A stretch of 64,000 nucleotides of DNA from assembly GCF_900109455.1 (NCBI RefSeq), contig NZ_FOAG01000013.1:1-64000 (forward strand), read 5' to 3'. The stretch is from Roseovarius azorensis. Its GTDB lineage: Bacteria; Pseudomonadota; Alphaproteobacteria; Rhodobacterales; Rhodobacteraceae. Below, one piece after another: positions 45,352 to 55,314 of this stretch. Numbering within the stretch: the stretch's first letter is position 1; the number at the start of each line of letters is the position of its first letter. Made by a program: the position numbers and the translations under genes. Below the pieces are notes generated by a model. It did no database searches. It was given only the letters and a program-made list of their open reading frames with translations, and was not told the origin of the DNA.

Positions 45352-46290
45352 ATGCGCGCAGGCGGAACACGATCGGGGCTGCTGGGGCTGGCGCTGCTGG
45401 CGCTGGCGGCTTGCGATATCCCCCCTACAGAACCGCGCGCCGACGCGCCCGCCGCCGCGCCGCCCGCGCCGCCCGGCCCCTCGGTCCGCAGTCAGGCGCT
45501 GGCCGGCTATTACGCCCGTGTCGAATCCGATCTGCTCGGTCGGGGTCTCCTGCGCACCGATGGCGGCGGGCCGGACACGCCCTACACCCACGCGATGCTC
45601 CTGCGCAATTTCGAGCGCATCGTATTCTACGACGAATACGCCCCCGGCGCCGGATACCGCCCCTCTTCGGGTCGTGCGGGCGGGCTGCGCAAATGGACGG
45701 GCCCGGTCCGCATCAGCGTCGAATTCGGAGCCTCGGTTCCCGACGAACAGCGCGACAGCGACCGCCACCTTGTGAGCGATTATGCGGCCCGGCTCGCCCG
45801 GATCACCCGCCACCCGATCGGCGTGAGCACGGTAAATCCGAACTTTCACGTCCTCTTCATGGGCGAGGATGACCGCGATATCCTTCCTGCCCGCATCCGC
45901 CAGATCCTGCCAAATATCGGCGAAAGCACGCTGTCGATCTTCCGCACCATGCCGCGGTCGATCCATTGCCTTGTCGTGGCATTTTCCAGCGGGGGCGGCG
46001 ATCACACCTATCGCCGCGCCATTGCCCTCATCCGCACCGAACATCCCCCGCTGCTGCGGCAATCCTGCGTACACGAGGAACTGGCGCAGGGGCTGGGCCT
46101 TGCCGATGACAGCCCGCAGGCGCGTCCATCGATCTTCAACGACGACGACGAATTCGCCCTGCTCACCAGCCATGACGAGATCCTTCTCGAACTGCTCTAC
46201 CACCCCGAACTCAAACCCGGCATGACCCCCGACGAAGCCCGCCCGATCGTCCGCCGCCTGCTTGATGCGCGCACAGGCGGTCCGGTCTGA
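45352..46290 (+). CDS. DUF2927 lipoprotein
   Basis: This 312-aa protein begins MRAGGTRSGLLGLALLALAAC with a lipobox (LAAC, Cys21), followed by a Pro/Ala-rich linker and the DUF2927 domain. The domain contains RKWTGPVRISVEFGASVP and the metalloprotease-like C-terminal SCVHEELAQGLGLADDS. HEELAQ..GL resembles the HExxQ..G zinc motif of distant peptidases. It lies eight bases after telA. The catalytic state is unknown. Confidence 0.85.
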   Translation: MRAGGTRSGLLGLALLALAACDIPPTEPRADAPAAAPPAPPGPSVRSQALAGYYARVESDLLGRGLLRTDGGGPDTPYTHAMLLRNFERIVFYDEYAPGAGYRPSSGRAGGLRKWTGPVRISVEFGASVPDEQRDSDRHLVSDYAARLARITRHPIGVSTVNPNFHVLFMGEDDRDILPARIRQILPNIGESTLSIFRTMPRSIHCLVVAFSSGGGDHTYRRAIALIRTEHPPLLRQSCVHEELAQGLGLADDSPQARPSIFNDDDEFALLTSHDEILLELLYHPELKPGMTPDEARPIVRRLLDARTGGPV

Positions 46291-46313
46291 CGCCACCACC
46301 AAGGAGTTTCCCG

Positions 46314-47419
46314 ATGCCCATTTTCGATTTTCTCTCCGGCCAGTTCATCGACGTCATCCACTGGACCGACGACACGCGCGACACGATGGTCTGGCGGTTC
46401 GAGCGCGAGGGGCACGAGATCAAGTATGGCGCGAAACTCACTGTGCGCGAGGGGCAGGCGGCGGTTTTTGTCCACGAAGGACAACTGGCCGATGTCTTCA
46501 CCCCCGGTCTCTACATGCTCGAAACCAACAACATGCCGATCCTGACCTCGCTGCAACACTGGGATCACGGCTTCAGATCGCCCTTCAAATCCGAGATCTA
46601 TTTCGTCGCCACCACCCGTTTCACCGATCTGAAATGGGGCACCAAGAACCCGATCATGCTGCGCGACCCGGAATTCGGCCCCACCCGCATCCGCGCCTTC
46701 GGCACCTATAGCGTTCGCGTCTCGGACCCGGCCAAATTCATGGCCGAGATCGTCGGCACCGACGGCGAATTCACCATGGACGAGATCAGCTTTCAGATCC
46801 GCAACATCATCGTGCAGGCGTTCAGTCGGATCATCGCGGGCTCGGGCATCCCGGTGCTCGACATGGCCGCCAATACCGCCGATCTGGGCAGGTTGGTGGC
46901 GGGCGAAATCACTGCCATCGTCGCCGAATACGGCCTCACCATCCCGGAATTCTATATCGAGAACATCTCGCTGCCCCCGAGGTCGAGGCCGCGCTGGACA
47001 AGCGCACCTCGATGGGCATCGTCGGCGACCTGGGCCGCTTCACCCAGTATTCCGCCGCCGAGGCGATGACGGCGGCGGCCAAAAACCCCTCTGGCGGCGG
47101 CGGCATCGGCGCGGGTCTGGGCATGGGGATGGGCATGGCCATGGCGCAGAACCTCGCGCAGGACGGGCCGTGGGGCGCCCGGCCCGCCGCACAGAAACCG
47201 CCCCCGCCCCCGGTCGAACATGTCTGGCACATTGCCGAGAATGGCCAGACCCACGGCCCCTATTCAAAGGCGTCCATGGGCCGCATGGTGACCGAGGGCA
47301 AGCTCACCCGCGACACCCATGTCTGGACCGCAGGGCAGGACGGCTGGATGCGCGCCGAGGACGTGACCGAACTGGCGCAGCTCTTCACCATCCTGCCACC
47401 GCCACCGCCGGGGGCCTGA
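46314..47419 (+). pseudogene. SPFH-domain protein with C-terminal GYF_2 domain, single frameshift
   Basis: Frame one (46314-46978) encodes an SPFH/band-7 domain of the YdjI type: WRFEREGHEIKYGAKLTVRE, ENISLPP. The reading then jumps. At 46974-46978 there are five Cs where six would restore ...LPPEVEAALDKRTSMGIVGD. The second frame then runs from 46979 to 47419 with a Gly/Met-rich linker and a GYF_2 (DUF4339) domain (VWHIAENGQTHGPYSKASMG, HVWTAGQDGWM). Everything else is intact, so this is a recent mutation, a sequencing error in the C run, or programmed slippage. Confidence 0.85.
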
Positions 47420-47423
47420 GCCG

Positions 47424-47846
47424 ATGCGCCGCCGCGCGACGGTCATCCTGCACTGGCTCAACGCCATCCTGCTGCTCTTCGTGCTGGGCGACGGCGGCGC
47501 GACGCTCTGGCTCTCGCTCACCTATGCCGCCACGGCGCTCGGCATGTGCGCCCTCGCGCTGTCGCTTGGCCTGATGAACGGACCGGGACCGAGGCTGGAG
47601 GGCGCACTGCGCACCCTGCACCCCTGGCTGCACCGTGCGGTCTACCTCCTGCTCGGCTGGGGAGCCATCGCGCTTGCGGCGCAGGTAACGGGTCACGGCC
47701 TGCCTGGCCCCGAGGCGCGCATGCTGCTGCTTGCCCTTCTCGCCGTGATCCTCCTGCATGCCACCTTCAACCTCTGGCGTCACACGGCCCTTGGCGATGG
47801 AGCACTCCGCCGCATCACGCCGCGCGCCTTCCATTCCATTCTCTGA
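47424..47846 (+). CDS. Four-helix membrane protein resembling cytochrome b561
   Basis: The 140-aa protein has four membrane helices (about 5-22, 27-48, 67-87 and 97-115). Histidines are placed like b561 haem ligands: TVILHWLNAILLL, LHPWLHRAVYLL and LLHATFNLWRH. Standard b561 proteins are about 170-190 aa, so this is a short version and haem binding is inferred. It starts four bases after the SPFH gene and ends six before the zinc-ribbon gene. Confidence 0.55.
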   Translation: MRRRATVILHWLNAILLLFVLGDGGATLWLSLTYAATALGMCALALSLGLMNGPGPRLEGALRTLHPWLHRAVYLLLGWGAIALAAQVTGHGLPGPEARMLLLALLAVILLHATFNLWRHTALGDGALRRITPRAFHSIL

Positions 47847-47852
47847 CCCCGG

Positions 47853-48974
47853 ATGCAGGACACACCGCCCTCCACCCCCGCCGGGACCGAGCACCGCTTT
47901 CCCTGCGTCAGCTGCGGCGCGGATTACCACTATGAGCCGGGCCAGACCCGCCTCGTCTGCGATCATTGCGGCGACGTGCAACAGATCGACGCCAGCGCCC
48001 CCCGGACCCCGGTCATCCGCGAACTGGATTTCCTCGGCGCGCTGCGCGATCAACTCCCCGCCCAGGAGATCGAGGAAACCCGCGTCACCACCTGCACCAG
48101 CTGCGGCGCGCAGGTCGAACTGGGCAGCGACACCCATGCCACCGAATGCCCATTCTGCGCCTCTCCGGTCGTCACCGGCACCGGCACCCACCGCCACATC
48201 AAGCCGCGCGCGCTGCTGCCCTTCGCACTGGACGAGACAGCAGCACGCAAAGCCATGACCGACTGGCTGGGCCGCCTCTGGTTCGCGCCGAACGGATTGC
48301 AGGACTACGCCCGTCGGGGCCGCCGGATGCAGGGCATCTATGTGCCCTACTGGACCTTCGACGCCGACACGAAATCGCGCTACACCGGCGAACGCGGCAC
48401 TGTCTATTACGAAACCCGCACCGTCATGCGCGACGGCAAGCGTCAGCAGGTGCAGGTGGCCAAGGTCCGCTGGCGTGCGGTCTCGGGCCGCGTCGCGCGG
48501 TTCTTCGACGACGTTCTGGTGCTGGCCTCCGCCTCGCTGCCCAAACGCTTCACCGACGCGCTGGAACCCTGGGATCTGGCGGCGCTTGAGCCCTACATCC
48601 CAGAATATCTCGCCGGTTTTCGCGCCGAGGGCTACTCGGTAGATCTCGAAACCGGCTTTGCCGAGGCCCGCGCGCGCATGGATGCGGTGATCGCCCGCGA
48701 CGTGCGCTTTGACATCGGCGGCGACCGCCAGCGCATTCATGGCATCGACACCGAAATCAGCGCTGTCACCTTCAAGCATATCCTGCTGCCCGTCTGGCTC
48801 GCCGCCTACAAATACCGTGGTCGGACTTATCGTTTCGTGGTCAATGGCCGCACCGGGCGCGTGCAGGGCGAACGCCCCTGGTCGGCGTGGAAAATCGCCC
48901 TTGCCGTGCTGTTCGGCGCTGTGCTCGCGGGTGCCGCGGGCTATATCATCGCACTCAGCGAAGGAAACTTCTGA
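47853..48974 (+). CDS. Membrane protein with two zinc ribbons (YdjG-like)
   Basis: This 373-aa protein has a first zinc ribbon at residues 18-39 ([18 protein letters not shown]) and a second at about 81-101 ([20 protein letters not shown]). A long cytoplasmic domain ([21 protein letters not shown]) follows, with one C-terminal membrane helix (about 346-366). Such zinc-ribbon membrane proteins sit beside SPFH proteins in PspA-linked ydjFGHI-type loci. The stop overlaps the next start as TGATG. Confidence 0.8.
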   Translation: MQDTPPSTPAGTEHRFPCVSCGADYHYEPGQTRLVCDHCGDVQQIDASAPRTPVIRELDFLGALRDQLPAQEIEETRVTTCTSCGAQVELGSDTHATECPFCASPVVTGTGTHRHIKPRALLPFALDETAARKAMTDWLGRLWFAPNGLQDYARRGRRMQGIYVPYWTFDADTKSRYTGERGTVYYETRTVMRDGKRQQVQVAKVRWRAVSGRVARFFDDVLVLASASLPKRFTDALEPWDLAALEPYIPEYLAGFRAEGYSVDLETGFAEARARMDAVIARDVRFDIGGDRQRIHGIDTEISAVTFKHILLPVWLAAYKYRGRTYRFVVNGRTGRVQGERPWSAWKIALAVLFGAVLAGAAGYIIALSEGNF

Positions 48975-50017
48975 TGCGCTCCAGCCTTTCTATCCAGATC
49001 ACCCACGCCCATGCGGGCGGCGAGGTGGGCGATGTCATCACCGGCGGCGTCGCCCCGCCCCCCGGTGCCACCATGTGGGAAAAATCGCGCTTCATCGACC
49101 GCGACGACCGCCTGCGCCGCCTTGTCCTGAACGAGCCGCGCGGCGGCGTCTTTCGCCATGTCAACCTGCTGGTGCCGCCCACAGTTCCCCGCGCCGACAT
49201 GGGCTTCATCATCATGGAACCCTGCGACACCCCGCCGATGTCCGGCTCCAACACGATCTGCGTGGCCACCGTGCTGCTGGAAACCGGCATCCTGCCGATG
49301 ACCGAGCCCGAAACCCGCCTCACCCTCGAGGCCCCCGGCGGCCTCGTCGCCGTGCGCGCCACCTGCGAGGGTGGGCGCGTCACGCGCATCGCGCTGGAAA
49401 ACCTGCCCTCCTTCGCGTCCCGCCTCGACACCCCGCTCGATGTCCCGAACCTCGGGCGGATCAGCGTCGACACGGGCTTTGGCGGCGACAGCTTCGTCGT
49501 GGTGGACCCCGCCACGCTCGATCTCACGCTCACCCCGTCCAATGCCCGCGCACTGGCCGATCTCGGCACCCGGATCACTCGCGCCGCCACCGATCAGCTG
49601 GGGTTTGAGCACCCCGAGAACCCCGACTGGCGGCATATCTCCTTCTGCCTCTTCGCCACCACGCCAGAACGGCAGGGCGATACGCTCCACGCCCGCCACG
49701 CCGTCGCCATCCGCCCCGGCAAGATCGACCGTTCCCCCACCGGCACCGGGCTTTCGGTGCGTATGGCCTTGTTGCATGCGCGTGGCCAGATGGCGCAGAC
49801 CGACAGCTACGCCGCCGCCTCGCTCATCGGCGCGCGCTTTGACGGGCGGATCATCGGCCCCGCCCGTTGCGGCCCGCTCGACGCCATCCGCCCGGAAATC
49901 GCCGGTCGGGCATGGATCACCGGGCAATCCACCCTTATGCTCGACCCCGAGGATCCCTGGCCCGAGGGCTACCGGCTCTCGGACACATGGCCCGGCGCAG
50001 AGGACACCGCCGAATGA
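48974..50017 (+). CDS. Proline racemase superfamily protein with Ser/Thr active-site pair
   Basis: This 347-aa protein has the family fold, but the two catalytic positions read MSGSNT (Ser90) and DRSPTGTG (Thr256). Known members use Cys/Cys (proline racemase, 4-hydroxyproline epimerase), Ser/Cys or Cys/Thr (trans-3-hydroxyproline dehydratase). Other conserved segments are [17 protein letters not shown] and GGDSFVVVD. It is therefore related to hydroxyproline dehydratases or epimerases, but its reaction cannot be assigned. It is coupled to the upstream zinc-ribbon gene and the downstream nitroreductase gene. Confidence 0.85.
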   Translation: MRSSLSIQITHAHAGGEVGDVITGGVAPPPGATMWEKSRFIDRDDRLRRLVLNEPRGGVFRHVNLLVPPTVPRADMGFIIMEPCDTPPMSGSNTICVATVLLETGILPMTEPETRLTLEAPGGLVAVRATCEGGRVTRIALENLPSFASRLDTPLDVPNLGRISVDTGFGGDSFVVVDPATLDLTLTPSNARALADLGTRITRAATDQLGFEHPENPDWRHISFCLFATTPERQGDTLHARHAVAIRPGKIDRSPTGTGLSVRMALLHARGQMAQTDSYAAASLIGARFDGRIIGPARCGPLDAIRPEIAGRAWITGQSTLMLDPEDPWPEGYRLSDTWPGAEDTAE

Positions 50018-50688
50018 CAGAGCATTTTCCGACCCTGCAGACCCTGCTCGACACGCGCTATTCCTGCCGCGCCTTCCTGCCCGACCCGGTGCCGGATGCA
50101 ACCATCCGCCAGATCGTGCGGGCGGCGGGCCGCGCGCCCTCGTGGTGCAACGCCCAGCCCTGGCAGGTGACAGTGACCCATGGCGCGGAAACCGACCGTT
50201 TCCGCGACGCACTTACCCACGCCGTGCAGAACGACACCCCCCGACCCGACCTGCCCTGGCCGCAAAGCTACCCCGGCGCGCATGGCGCCCGACGTCTCGA
50301 ATGCGGCCTGCAACTCTACGAGGCAGTCGGCATCGCCCGCGCGGACCGCGCCGCGCGCGCCCGGCAGTCGCTGGAAAACTACCGCCTCTTCGGCGCGCCG
50401 CATGTCGCGATCCTGCATTCCGAGGCCGAACTCGGCCCCTATGGCGCGATGGACACGGGCGGTTTCGTCACCGCCTTTGCCCTCGCGGCCACAGCCCTAG
50501 GGGTCGGCACCATCGCGCAGGCCTCCGTGGCGGCCTACGCGCCGATGATCCGGGCGCATTTCGGCCTGCCCGACAACCGCCTCATCCTCTGCGCCATCTC
50601 CTTTGGCCTGCCCGACCCGGACCACCCTGCCAACAGCTTTCGCACCACCCGCGCCGACCTCGACGAAATCTACGACCCGCGCGGCTGA
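50014..50688 (+). CDS. Nitroreductase-family FMN oxidoreductase
   Basis: This 224-aa protein has the FMN-phosphate motif [14 protein letters not shown] at about 14-27, [14 protein letters not shown] at 41-54, and the C-terminal [13 protein letters not shown] with [13 protein letters not shown]. These define the nitroreductase fold (NAD(P)H-dependent, dimeric). The natural substrate is not evident. The start overlaps the racemase-like stop as ATGA, suggesting a joint pathway step. Confidence 0.88.
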   Translation: MTEHFPTLQTLLDTRYSCRAFLPDPVPDATIRQIVRAAGRAPSWCNAQPWQVTVTHGAETDRFRDALTHAVQNDTPRPDLPWPQSYPGAHGARRLECGLQLYEAVGIARADRAARARQSLENYRLFGAPHVAILHSEAELGPYGAMDTGGFVTAFALAATALGVGTIAQASVAAYAPMIRAHFGLPDNRLILCAISFGLPDPDHPANSFRTTRADLDEIYDPRG

Positions 50689-50825
50689 CACCTGTCCGAA
50701 CCTTCCATCTCGACCGCAAAATAGCCTGAAGAGGGCGTTGGCCCCGAGCAATGAGTTGAGGCGTTGCAAATGCGCCCGCCCGTCACGCCAGAGGCGTGCC
50801 GAGAATAGCCGACGGACCGGCCGGA

Positions 50826-51242
50826 TTACCCCCGCTTGATATCCACCTTGCGCCCCGCCGGGGCGGTCGTGTCGCGCCTGGGGATCACCACGCTCAGCAC
50901 ACCATCCTTGAGATGTGCCTCGATCTTGTCGCCATCGGCATCAGCCGGCAACCGGAACGACCGGCTGAACGATCCATACTGACGCTCGCTGAAGAACCAG
51001 GTCTCGCCCTTTTCTTCGCGTTCGGCCGATTTCTCGCCCTTGACCGTCACCACACCGTCCTGCACACCAACGTCGATATCCTTTTCCTCGACACCCGGCA
51101 GTTCCATCGTGATCCGATAGGCCGCCTCGTCCGAAGAGGCGTCCGAGGCCGGCGCCAGCCAATCCGCCACCCGCGTGCCAAACGTGCGGAACGGTTCGTA
51201 AAGCTGGGGCCAGAATCCGGCTGTATGAGACTTTTCAACCAT
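50826..51242 (-). CDS. Hsp20 small heat-shock chaperone
   Basis: This 138-aa protein has an alpha-crystallin domain (about 40-128) with ITMELPGVEEKDIDVGVQDG, VKGEKSAEREEK and the A-x-x-x-G-V-L signature HLKDGVLSVVIPR. It holds unfolding proteins in a refoldable state. The start at 51242 has a strong AAGGAGG site; the preceding in-frame ATG (51260) is less likely. It is divergent from dtd across 94 bp with an Fnr-like box. Confidence 0.93.
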   Translation of the reverse strand: MVEKSHTAGFWPQLYEPFRTFGTRVADWLAPASDASSDEAAYRITMELPGVEEKDIDVGVQDGVVTVKGEKSAEREEKGETWFFSERQYGSFSRSFRLPADADGDKIEAHLKDGVLSVVIPRRDTTAPAGRKVDIKRG

Positions 51243-51304
51243 CCTTTGATCCTCCTTCACATTGAAGATGCGCCAACACTATCCTAACAAGGCAAGAGAC
51301 TTCC

Positions 51305-51318
51305 TTGACCCGCATCAA
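51305..51318. promoter_or_regulatory. Candidate Fnr/Crp-type box (TTGA-N6-TCAA)
   Basis: TTGACCCGCATCAA matches the TTGAT-N4-ATCAA consensus of FnrL/Anr sites except for one base. It lies 63 bases upstream of the hsp20 start and 19 upstream of the dtd start, so it could activate hsp20 or block dtd. Confidence 0.45.
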
Positions 51319-51336
51319 ATTCGCCCGAGGTCTTCC

Positions 51337-51774
51337 ATGCTCGCCCTGCTGCAACGTGTCTCCCACGCCTCGGTCACCGTCGACGGACAGATCATTGGCG
51401 AATGCGGCGCGGGCCTGCTGATCCTCGCCTGCGCCATGCAGGGCGACACCGAGGCCGAGGCAGACCGCCTCGCGGCCAAAATCGCGCGGTTGCGCATCTT
51501 CAGGGATGACGCGGGCCGGATGAACCGCGCGATCACCGACACCGGCGGCAGCGCTCTTGTGATCAGCCAGTTCACCCTGGCCGCCGACACCTCGCGCGGC
51601 AACCGCCCCGGCTTTTCCGGCGCCGCCGCCCCCGACGAAGGCCGCCGCCTGTTCGATCACTTCGCCCGGCAGGTCGCGGCACAGGGCATTCCCGTCCAGA
51701 CCGGCCGCTTTGGCGCCGAAATGCAGGTCAGCCTCACCAATGACGGCCCTGTCACGATCTGGCTGGAAAGCTGA
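51337..51774 (+). CDS. dtd: D-aminoacyl-tRNA deacylase
   Basis: The 145-aa enzyme removes D-amino acids and glycine mischarged on tRNA. It has the active-site [20 protein letters not shown] (about 76-95) and the Gly-cisPro motif [10 protein letters not shown] near the C-terminus. Length is normal. The 3' end overlaps the convergent MATE gene by 23 bases. Confidence 0.95.
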   Translation: MLALLQRVSHASVTVDGQIIGECGAGLLILACAMQGDTEAEADRLAAKIARLRIFRDDAGRMNRAITDTGGSALVISQFTLAADTSRGNRPGFSGAAAPDEGRRLFDHFARQVAAQGIPVQTGRFGAEMQVSLTNDGPVTIWLES

Positions 51775-53119
51775 CGCCGCGCGCCGACCACCCCCAGAAC
51801 CGCACCAGCATGAACACCCCCGCCAGCGCCAGCCCGACCGCAAGCCCGATCCAGATACCGGGACCGCCATAACCCAGCCGGAACCCCAGCAGATAGCTCA
51901 CCGGCACCCCGACGGCCCAATAGCTGAGTGCGGCTATGACCATCGGCGCCCGCGTATCCTGCACCCCTCGCAACAGGCCCAGCGCCTGTACCTGCGCCGC
52001 ATCGACCAGCTGAAACAGCGCCGCCGCCGCCAGCAACTGCCGCCCCACGGCAATCACCGCCGCGCGCTCCGGGTCGTCCGGCGACAGGAACAGACCGACC
52101 AGCGGATCGGGCCAGATCAGCAGCACCGCCATCGTGGCCAGCGCCACCAGCGCCGACAGCCCCAGTACCACCCGCGCGCCTTCACGCAGCGCCGCACCGT
52201 CGCCGCGCCCGTATGCCTGCCCCGCACGCACCGTCGCCACGTTCGACAGGCCCAGATGCACCATGAACACCACCGATGTGATCTGCAGCGCGATACCATG
52301 CGCCGCCAGCGGCAATGTGCCCAGCCATCCCATCATCACCGAGGCGGCGGCAAAGAGGCCCACCTCGGCCAGACTGGTCAGACCGATCGGCCAGCCGAGG
52401 CGAAACACCCGACCCAGCGCCTCCCAGTCCGGGCGCCACAGACGCCGGAACAGCGCGTGCTCGGGCGCGGAACGCTGCACATAGGCGGCCAATGCCGCCA
52501 GCGAGACAAGGTTGACCGCAAGCGAGGCCATCGCCGCCCCCCGCACTCCCAGTTCAGGGAACCCGAGATTGCCAAAAATCAGCAGGTAGTTGACGATCAC
52601 ATTCAGCCCCACCGCCGCCAGCGTGACCCAGAGCACCACGGCAGTCCGTTCCAGCGCGGCAAGATAGGATTTGAGCACCATAACCATCAGCGCGGGCAGG
52701 ATGCCCCAGCCCGCGATGCGCAGGTATTCGGCGGCCAGCGCCGCGGTTCCCGGCTCCTGCCCCAGCAGGCCGAACACCGCCTCGGACCCGATCATCACCG
52801 GCAGCGTCACAATCCCGAAGATGATCGAGGCCCACAGCCCCATGCGCGTGATCCGCCGCACCTGCGCGCCCTCGCCCGAGGCCTCTGCCGAGGCCACCAT
52901 CGGCATCACCGCCCAGGCAAATCCCGATCCCATGATGAACAGCACGAAAAACAGCGTGCCGCCCAGCACCTCGGCGGCCAGCGCCTCGACCGAGTACCAA
53001 CCCAGCATCAGCGCATCGGTCAGATGGATGGAAAACTGCGCCACATGGCTGCCGATCAGCGGCAGGCCAAGGCCCAGCACCGCACGCATGTGCTGACGAT
53101 ATGTCTGGCGGTGTTGCAT
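51752..53119 (-). CDS. MATE-family multidrug efflux transporter (NorM type)
   Basis: This 455-aa protein has twelve predicted membrane helices in two MatE halves. The N-terminal half contains [20 protein letters not shown]; the second-half repeat contains [20 protein letters not shown]. NorM-type pumps exchange cationic drugs for sodium or protons. The start is placed at 53119 ([11 protein letters not shown]). Substrates cannot be inferred. Confidence 0.92.
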   Translation of the reverse strand: MQHRQTYRQHMRAVLGLGLPLIGSHVAQFSIHLTDALMLGWYSVEALAAEVLGGTLFFVLFIMGSGFAWAVMPMVASAEASGEGAQVRRITRMGLWASIIFGIVTLPVMIGSEAVFGLLGQEPGTAALAAEYLRIAGWGILPALMVMVLKSYLAALERTAVVLWVTLAAVGLNVIVNYLLIFGNLGFPELGVRGAAMASLAVNLVSLAALAAYVQRSAPEHALFRRLWRPDWEALGRVFRLGWPIGLTSLAEVGLFAAASVMMGWLGTLPLAAHGIALQITSVVFMVHLGLSNVATVRAGQAYGRGDGAALREGARVVLGLSALVALATMAVLLIWPDPLVGLFLSPDDPERAAVIAVGRQLLAAAALFQLVDAAQVQALGLLRGVQDTRAPMVIAALSYWAVGVPVSYLLGFRLGYGGPGIWIGLAVGLALAGVFMLVRFWGWSARGVSFPARS

Positions 53120-53161
53120 GTCAGAGCCGTTAGCCCCGGTCGCATGCCCGCGCAAGAGCCG

Positions 53162-54067
53162 TCAGAGCGCGCCCTGCATCAGTTGCAGCGACAGTGCCGC
53201 GATGATCACACCCGCACCGATCTCCAGCAGCGGCAGCGTGCGCACCAGCCCCGCCCCGTCCTGCCCCGCCGCCAGCCGCGCCAGAGCACCCTCGCGCAGC
53301 GTGACCGAGGCCAGCGCCACCGCCAGCGTGACGCTCGCCGTGCCCAGCCCCATGGCAAAGGCCCCGAGGATCCCGGCCATGTCCAGCCCCATGCGCCAGG
53401 TCAGGATCAACAGGAACAGCGCCCCGGTGCAGGGCCGGATCGCCACCGCGCCGATCAGCATCGCGGCATCGCGCCAGCCGGTGACCGCCTCGGCCTCCGA
53501 AGGCGTCGGGCCGTGGCGGTGACCGCAGGTGGCGCAGGCACCGTCATGGCCGTGGTGCTGCTGCGCAGCGGCGCGGGCGCGCAACCGGCGCACCCCGCGC
53601 AGCGCCAGCCACAGCCCCACCAGCGCGATCGCCCCATAGCTGGCAGGGGCCATGATATCGTCCGCCAGCCCGACCATGCGCTGCCGCGTCAGATCGAACA
53701 GGAATACCCCCGCATAGACCAGCAGAACGGCGGCGGCCGCCTGCGCCAGGCTCGAGACCAGCGCCAGCACCGACAGGCGCAGCGCGCTCACCCGCGCCGC
53801 CACACCATAGCCGCCGATCAGGATCTTGCCGTGCCCCGGCCCCGCCGCGTGGAAAAACCCATAGGCAAAGCACAGTCCCATCAGCCCCGCCAGCGCCCCC
53901 GGATCGCCCGCCCTGAGCGCCCGCAACAGGCGCGCCATCGCCTGCTGCGTCTCGGCCTGCCCAGCCTTTGCCCAGACCGCGACCTGACCGGCCCCGCCGA
54001 ACCCCCAGAGCCAGACCGCCAGCCCCGCCAGCGCCAGCGCGGCAAGGCTCAGGACGGGGCGGCGCAT
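53162..54067 (-). CDS. NicO/RcnA-family nickel-cobalt transporter
   Basis: This 301-aa protein has six or more membrane helices. The family motif [17 protein letters not shown] lies at residues 71-87, a cytoplasmic His/Cys loop ([16 protein letters not shown]) at about 170-187, and [14 protein letters not shown] follows. NicO proteins move Ni or Co, mostly outward in RcnA. It overlaps the DUF1007 gene by 19 bases, a standard pairing that probably handles one metal together. Confidence 0.87.
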   Translation of the reverse strand: MRRPVLSLAALALAGLAVWLWGFGGAGQVAVWAKAGQAETQQAMARLLRALRAGDPGALAGLMGLCFAYGFFHAAGPGHGKILIGGYGVAARVSALRLSVLALVSSLAQAAAAVLLVYAGVFLFDLTRQRMVGLADDIMAPASYGAIALVGLWLALRGVRRLRARAAAQQHHGHDGACATCGHRHGPTPSEAEAVTGWRDAAMLIGAVAIRPCTGALFLLILTWRMGLDMAGILGAFAMGLGTASVTLAVALASVTLREGALARLAAGQDGAGLVRTLPLLEIGAGVIIAALSLQLMQGAL

Positions 54068-54693
54068 GAGATCGTCATACTCTCGGAAAAGATGTTGCCA
54101 ACATCGGCGCCGGTATACTCCACCTCGGCGCCAAGCTCGCTCAGCATCTCTCGGAACTCTTCCTGCGCGGCGTCTGGATCGGGTTCCCTGATGGTGTAAA
54201 CACAGCCATCGGGCAGCCTGATCGGTCCTTTCAGACTATGGGCCACGTAATAGGTCGGATCATAGGCATCGACGCGCAGCCCGTCGCCGGGTACCGGACC
54301 AAAGCTGCGGACATGCGTGGCAACGATCCGGCCATTCTCCAGCGCGATGTCGGTCGGCACGGGATGGTCCAGCGCAATCTTGGTCTCGCCATAATGGATA
54401 TAGAGATCACCCTCGAATCCCTCCGGCCACTCGACCAGATCAAACCCCTTCAGCTGATCCAGCTCCGCCTGGGTCAGCACCCCGTCACCGTCGGGATCAA
54501 GCCCCATGTCAGTGAGAATGAGCAATGAGAAGAAATCGTCGTAGGCCCAGGTCACCTCGACACCCGTCAGGTTTCCCTGCCCGTCCCCCTCGAAGCTGAG
54601 CGCCACATCGACAAAGACATGCGGATGCGCCTCGGCGCGCGGCGCGGGCAAGGCCAGACAGACGGCAAGGGTAACACAGACGAGGCGTTTCAT
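54049..54693 (-). CDS. DUF1007 family periplasmic protein
   Basis: This 214-aa protein has a signal peptide ending near AEA (residue 22), then the family start [13 protein letters not shown], which places two histidines at the mature N-terminus as a likely metal site. An EF-hand-like loop [13 protein letters not shown] follows near residue 66. DUF1007 proteins accompany NicO-family transporters and are thought to bind the transported metal. The signal peptide supports the start at 54693. Confidence 0.87.
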   Translation of the reverse strand: MKRLVCVTLAVCLALPAPRAEAHPHVFVDVALSFEGDGQGNLTGVEVTWAYDDFFSLLILTDMGLDPDGDGVLTQAELDQLKGFDLVEWPEGFEGDLYIHYGETKIALDHPVPTDIALENGRIVATHVRSFGPVPGDGLRVDAYDPTYYVAHSLKGPIRLPDGCVYTIREPDPDAAQEEFREMLSELGAEVEYTGADVGNIFSESMTISCAAPS

Positions 54694-54808
54694 GCCCCGA
54701 TGCATAGGCCGTCCACACCTCCCCGGCAAGAGACCACAGGCCGCAGGCCGCGGGATCGGCAAGGTTCGGCGTGACCGCAGCCCCCAGGGCAGCGATCCGG
54801 CACCGGGA

Positions 54809-55159
54809 TCAACTGCCGCGATAGGTCGAATAGCCATAGGGCGACAACAGCAGCGGCACATGATAATGCCGCGCCTCCGCCACGCCGAACCGGATCGGAA
54901 TCAGGTCCAGAAACGGCGGCTCGGCCAGCGCTCCATGCGCGCGCAGATAGTCCCCCGCGTGAAACACCAGCTCATAGACACCCGGCCTGAAATCGCCCTC
55001 GGGCAGGATCGGCGCATCGCTGCGCCCGTCGGCATTGGTCACGACGCGCGCCATATGCCTGCGCGTCTCGCCTGCAATGGCGTAAAGGTCGATCCTCAGA
55101 CCGGCGGCGGGCTGACCGCGCGCGGTATCCAGAACATGGGTTGTCAGATATCCCGCCAT
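54809..55159 (-). CDS. uraH: 5-hydroxyisourate hydrolase (transthyretin-like)
   Basis: This 116-aa enzyme hydrolyses 5-hydroxyisourate, the uricase product. It has the N-terminal [19 protein letters not shown] (catalytic His), the central [34 protein letters not shown] and the C-terminal YRGS tetrapeptide diagnostic for the family. It is divergent from the puuE-uraD fusion, which performs the next step. Confidence 0.95.
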   Translation of the reverse strand: MAGYLTTHVLDTARGQPAAGLRIDLYAIAGETRRHMARVVTNADGRSDAPILPEGDFRPGVYELVFHAGDYLRAHGALAEPPFLDLIPIRFGVAEARHYHVPLLLSPYGYSTYRGS

Positions 55160-55314
55160 CCTAGCCCCTTCGCTTCGCTGCGCGTCCAGTCTGACCGGAC
55201 CCGTCCCGCCACCCAAGCCGCAAAACCCTGTAACTCTTTCAGGAAATAGCAGAAGATCGCCCGCACGTCAGTGGTGTAAACAACTTCAAGGACACGATCA
55301 TAGGAGACAGCACA

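Noticed and set aside
46314..47069. The 251-aa frame of the SPFH gene as a complete protein
   Set aside because: Its last 30 residues (Arg/Ser/Pro-rich) are an out-of-frame reading; conserved sequence continues in the next frame from 46979.
49371..50729. 452-aa open frame on the plus strand overlapping the racemase-like and nitroreductase genes
   Set aside because: It is a frame shadow rich in Pro, Arg and Ser without domains; the two real genes account for the region.
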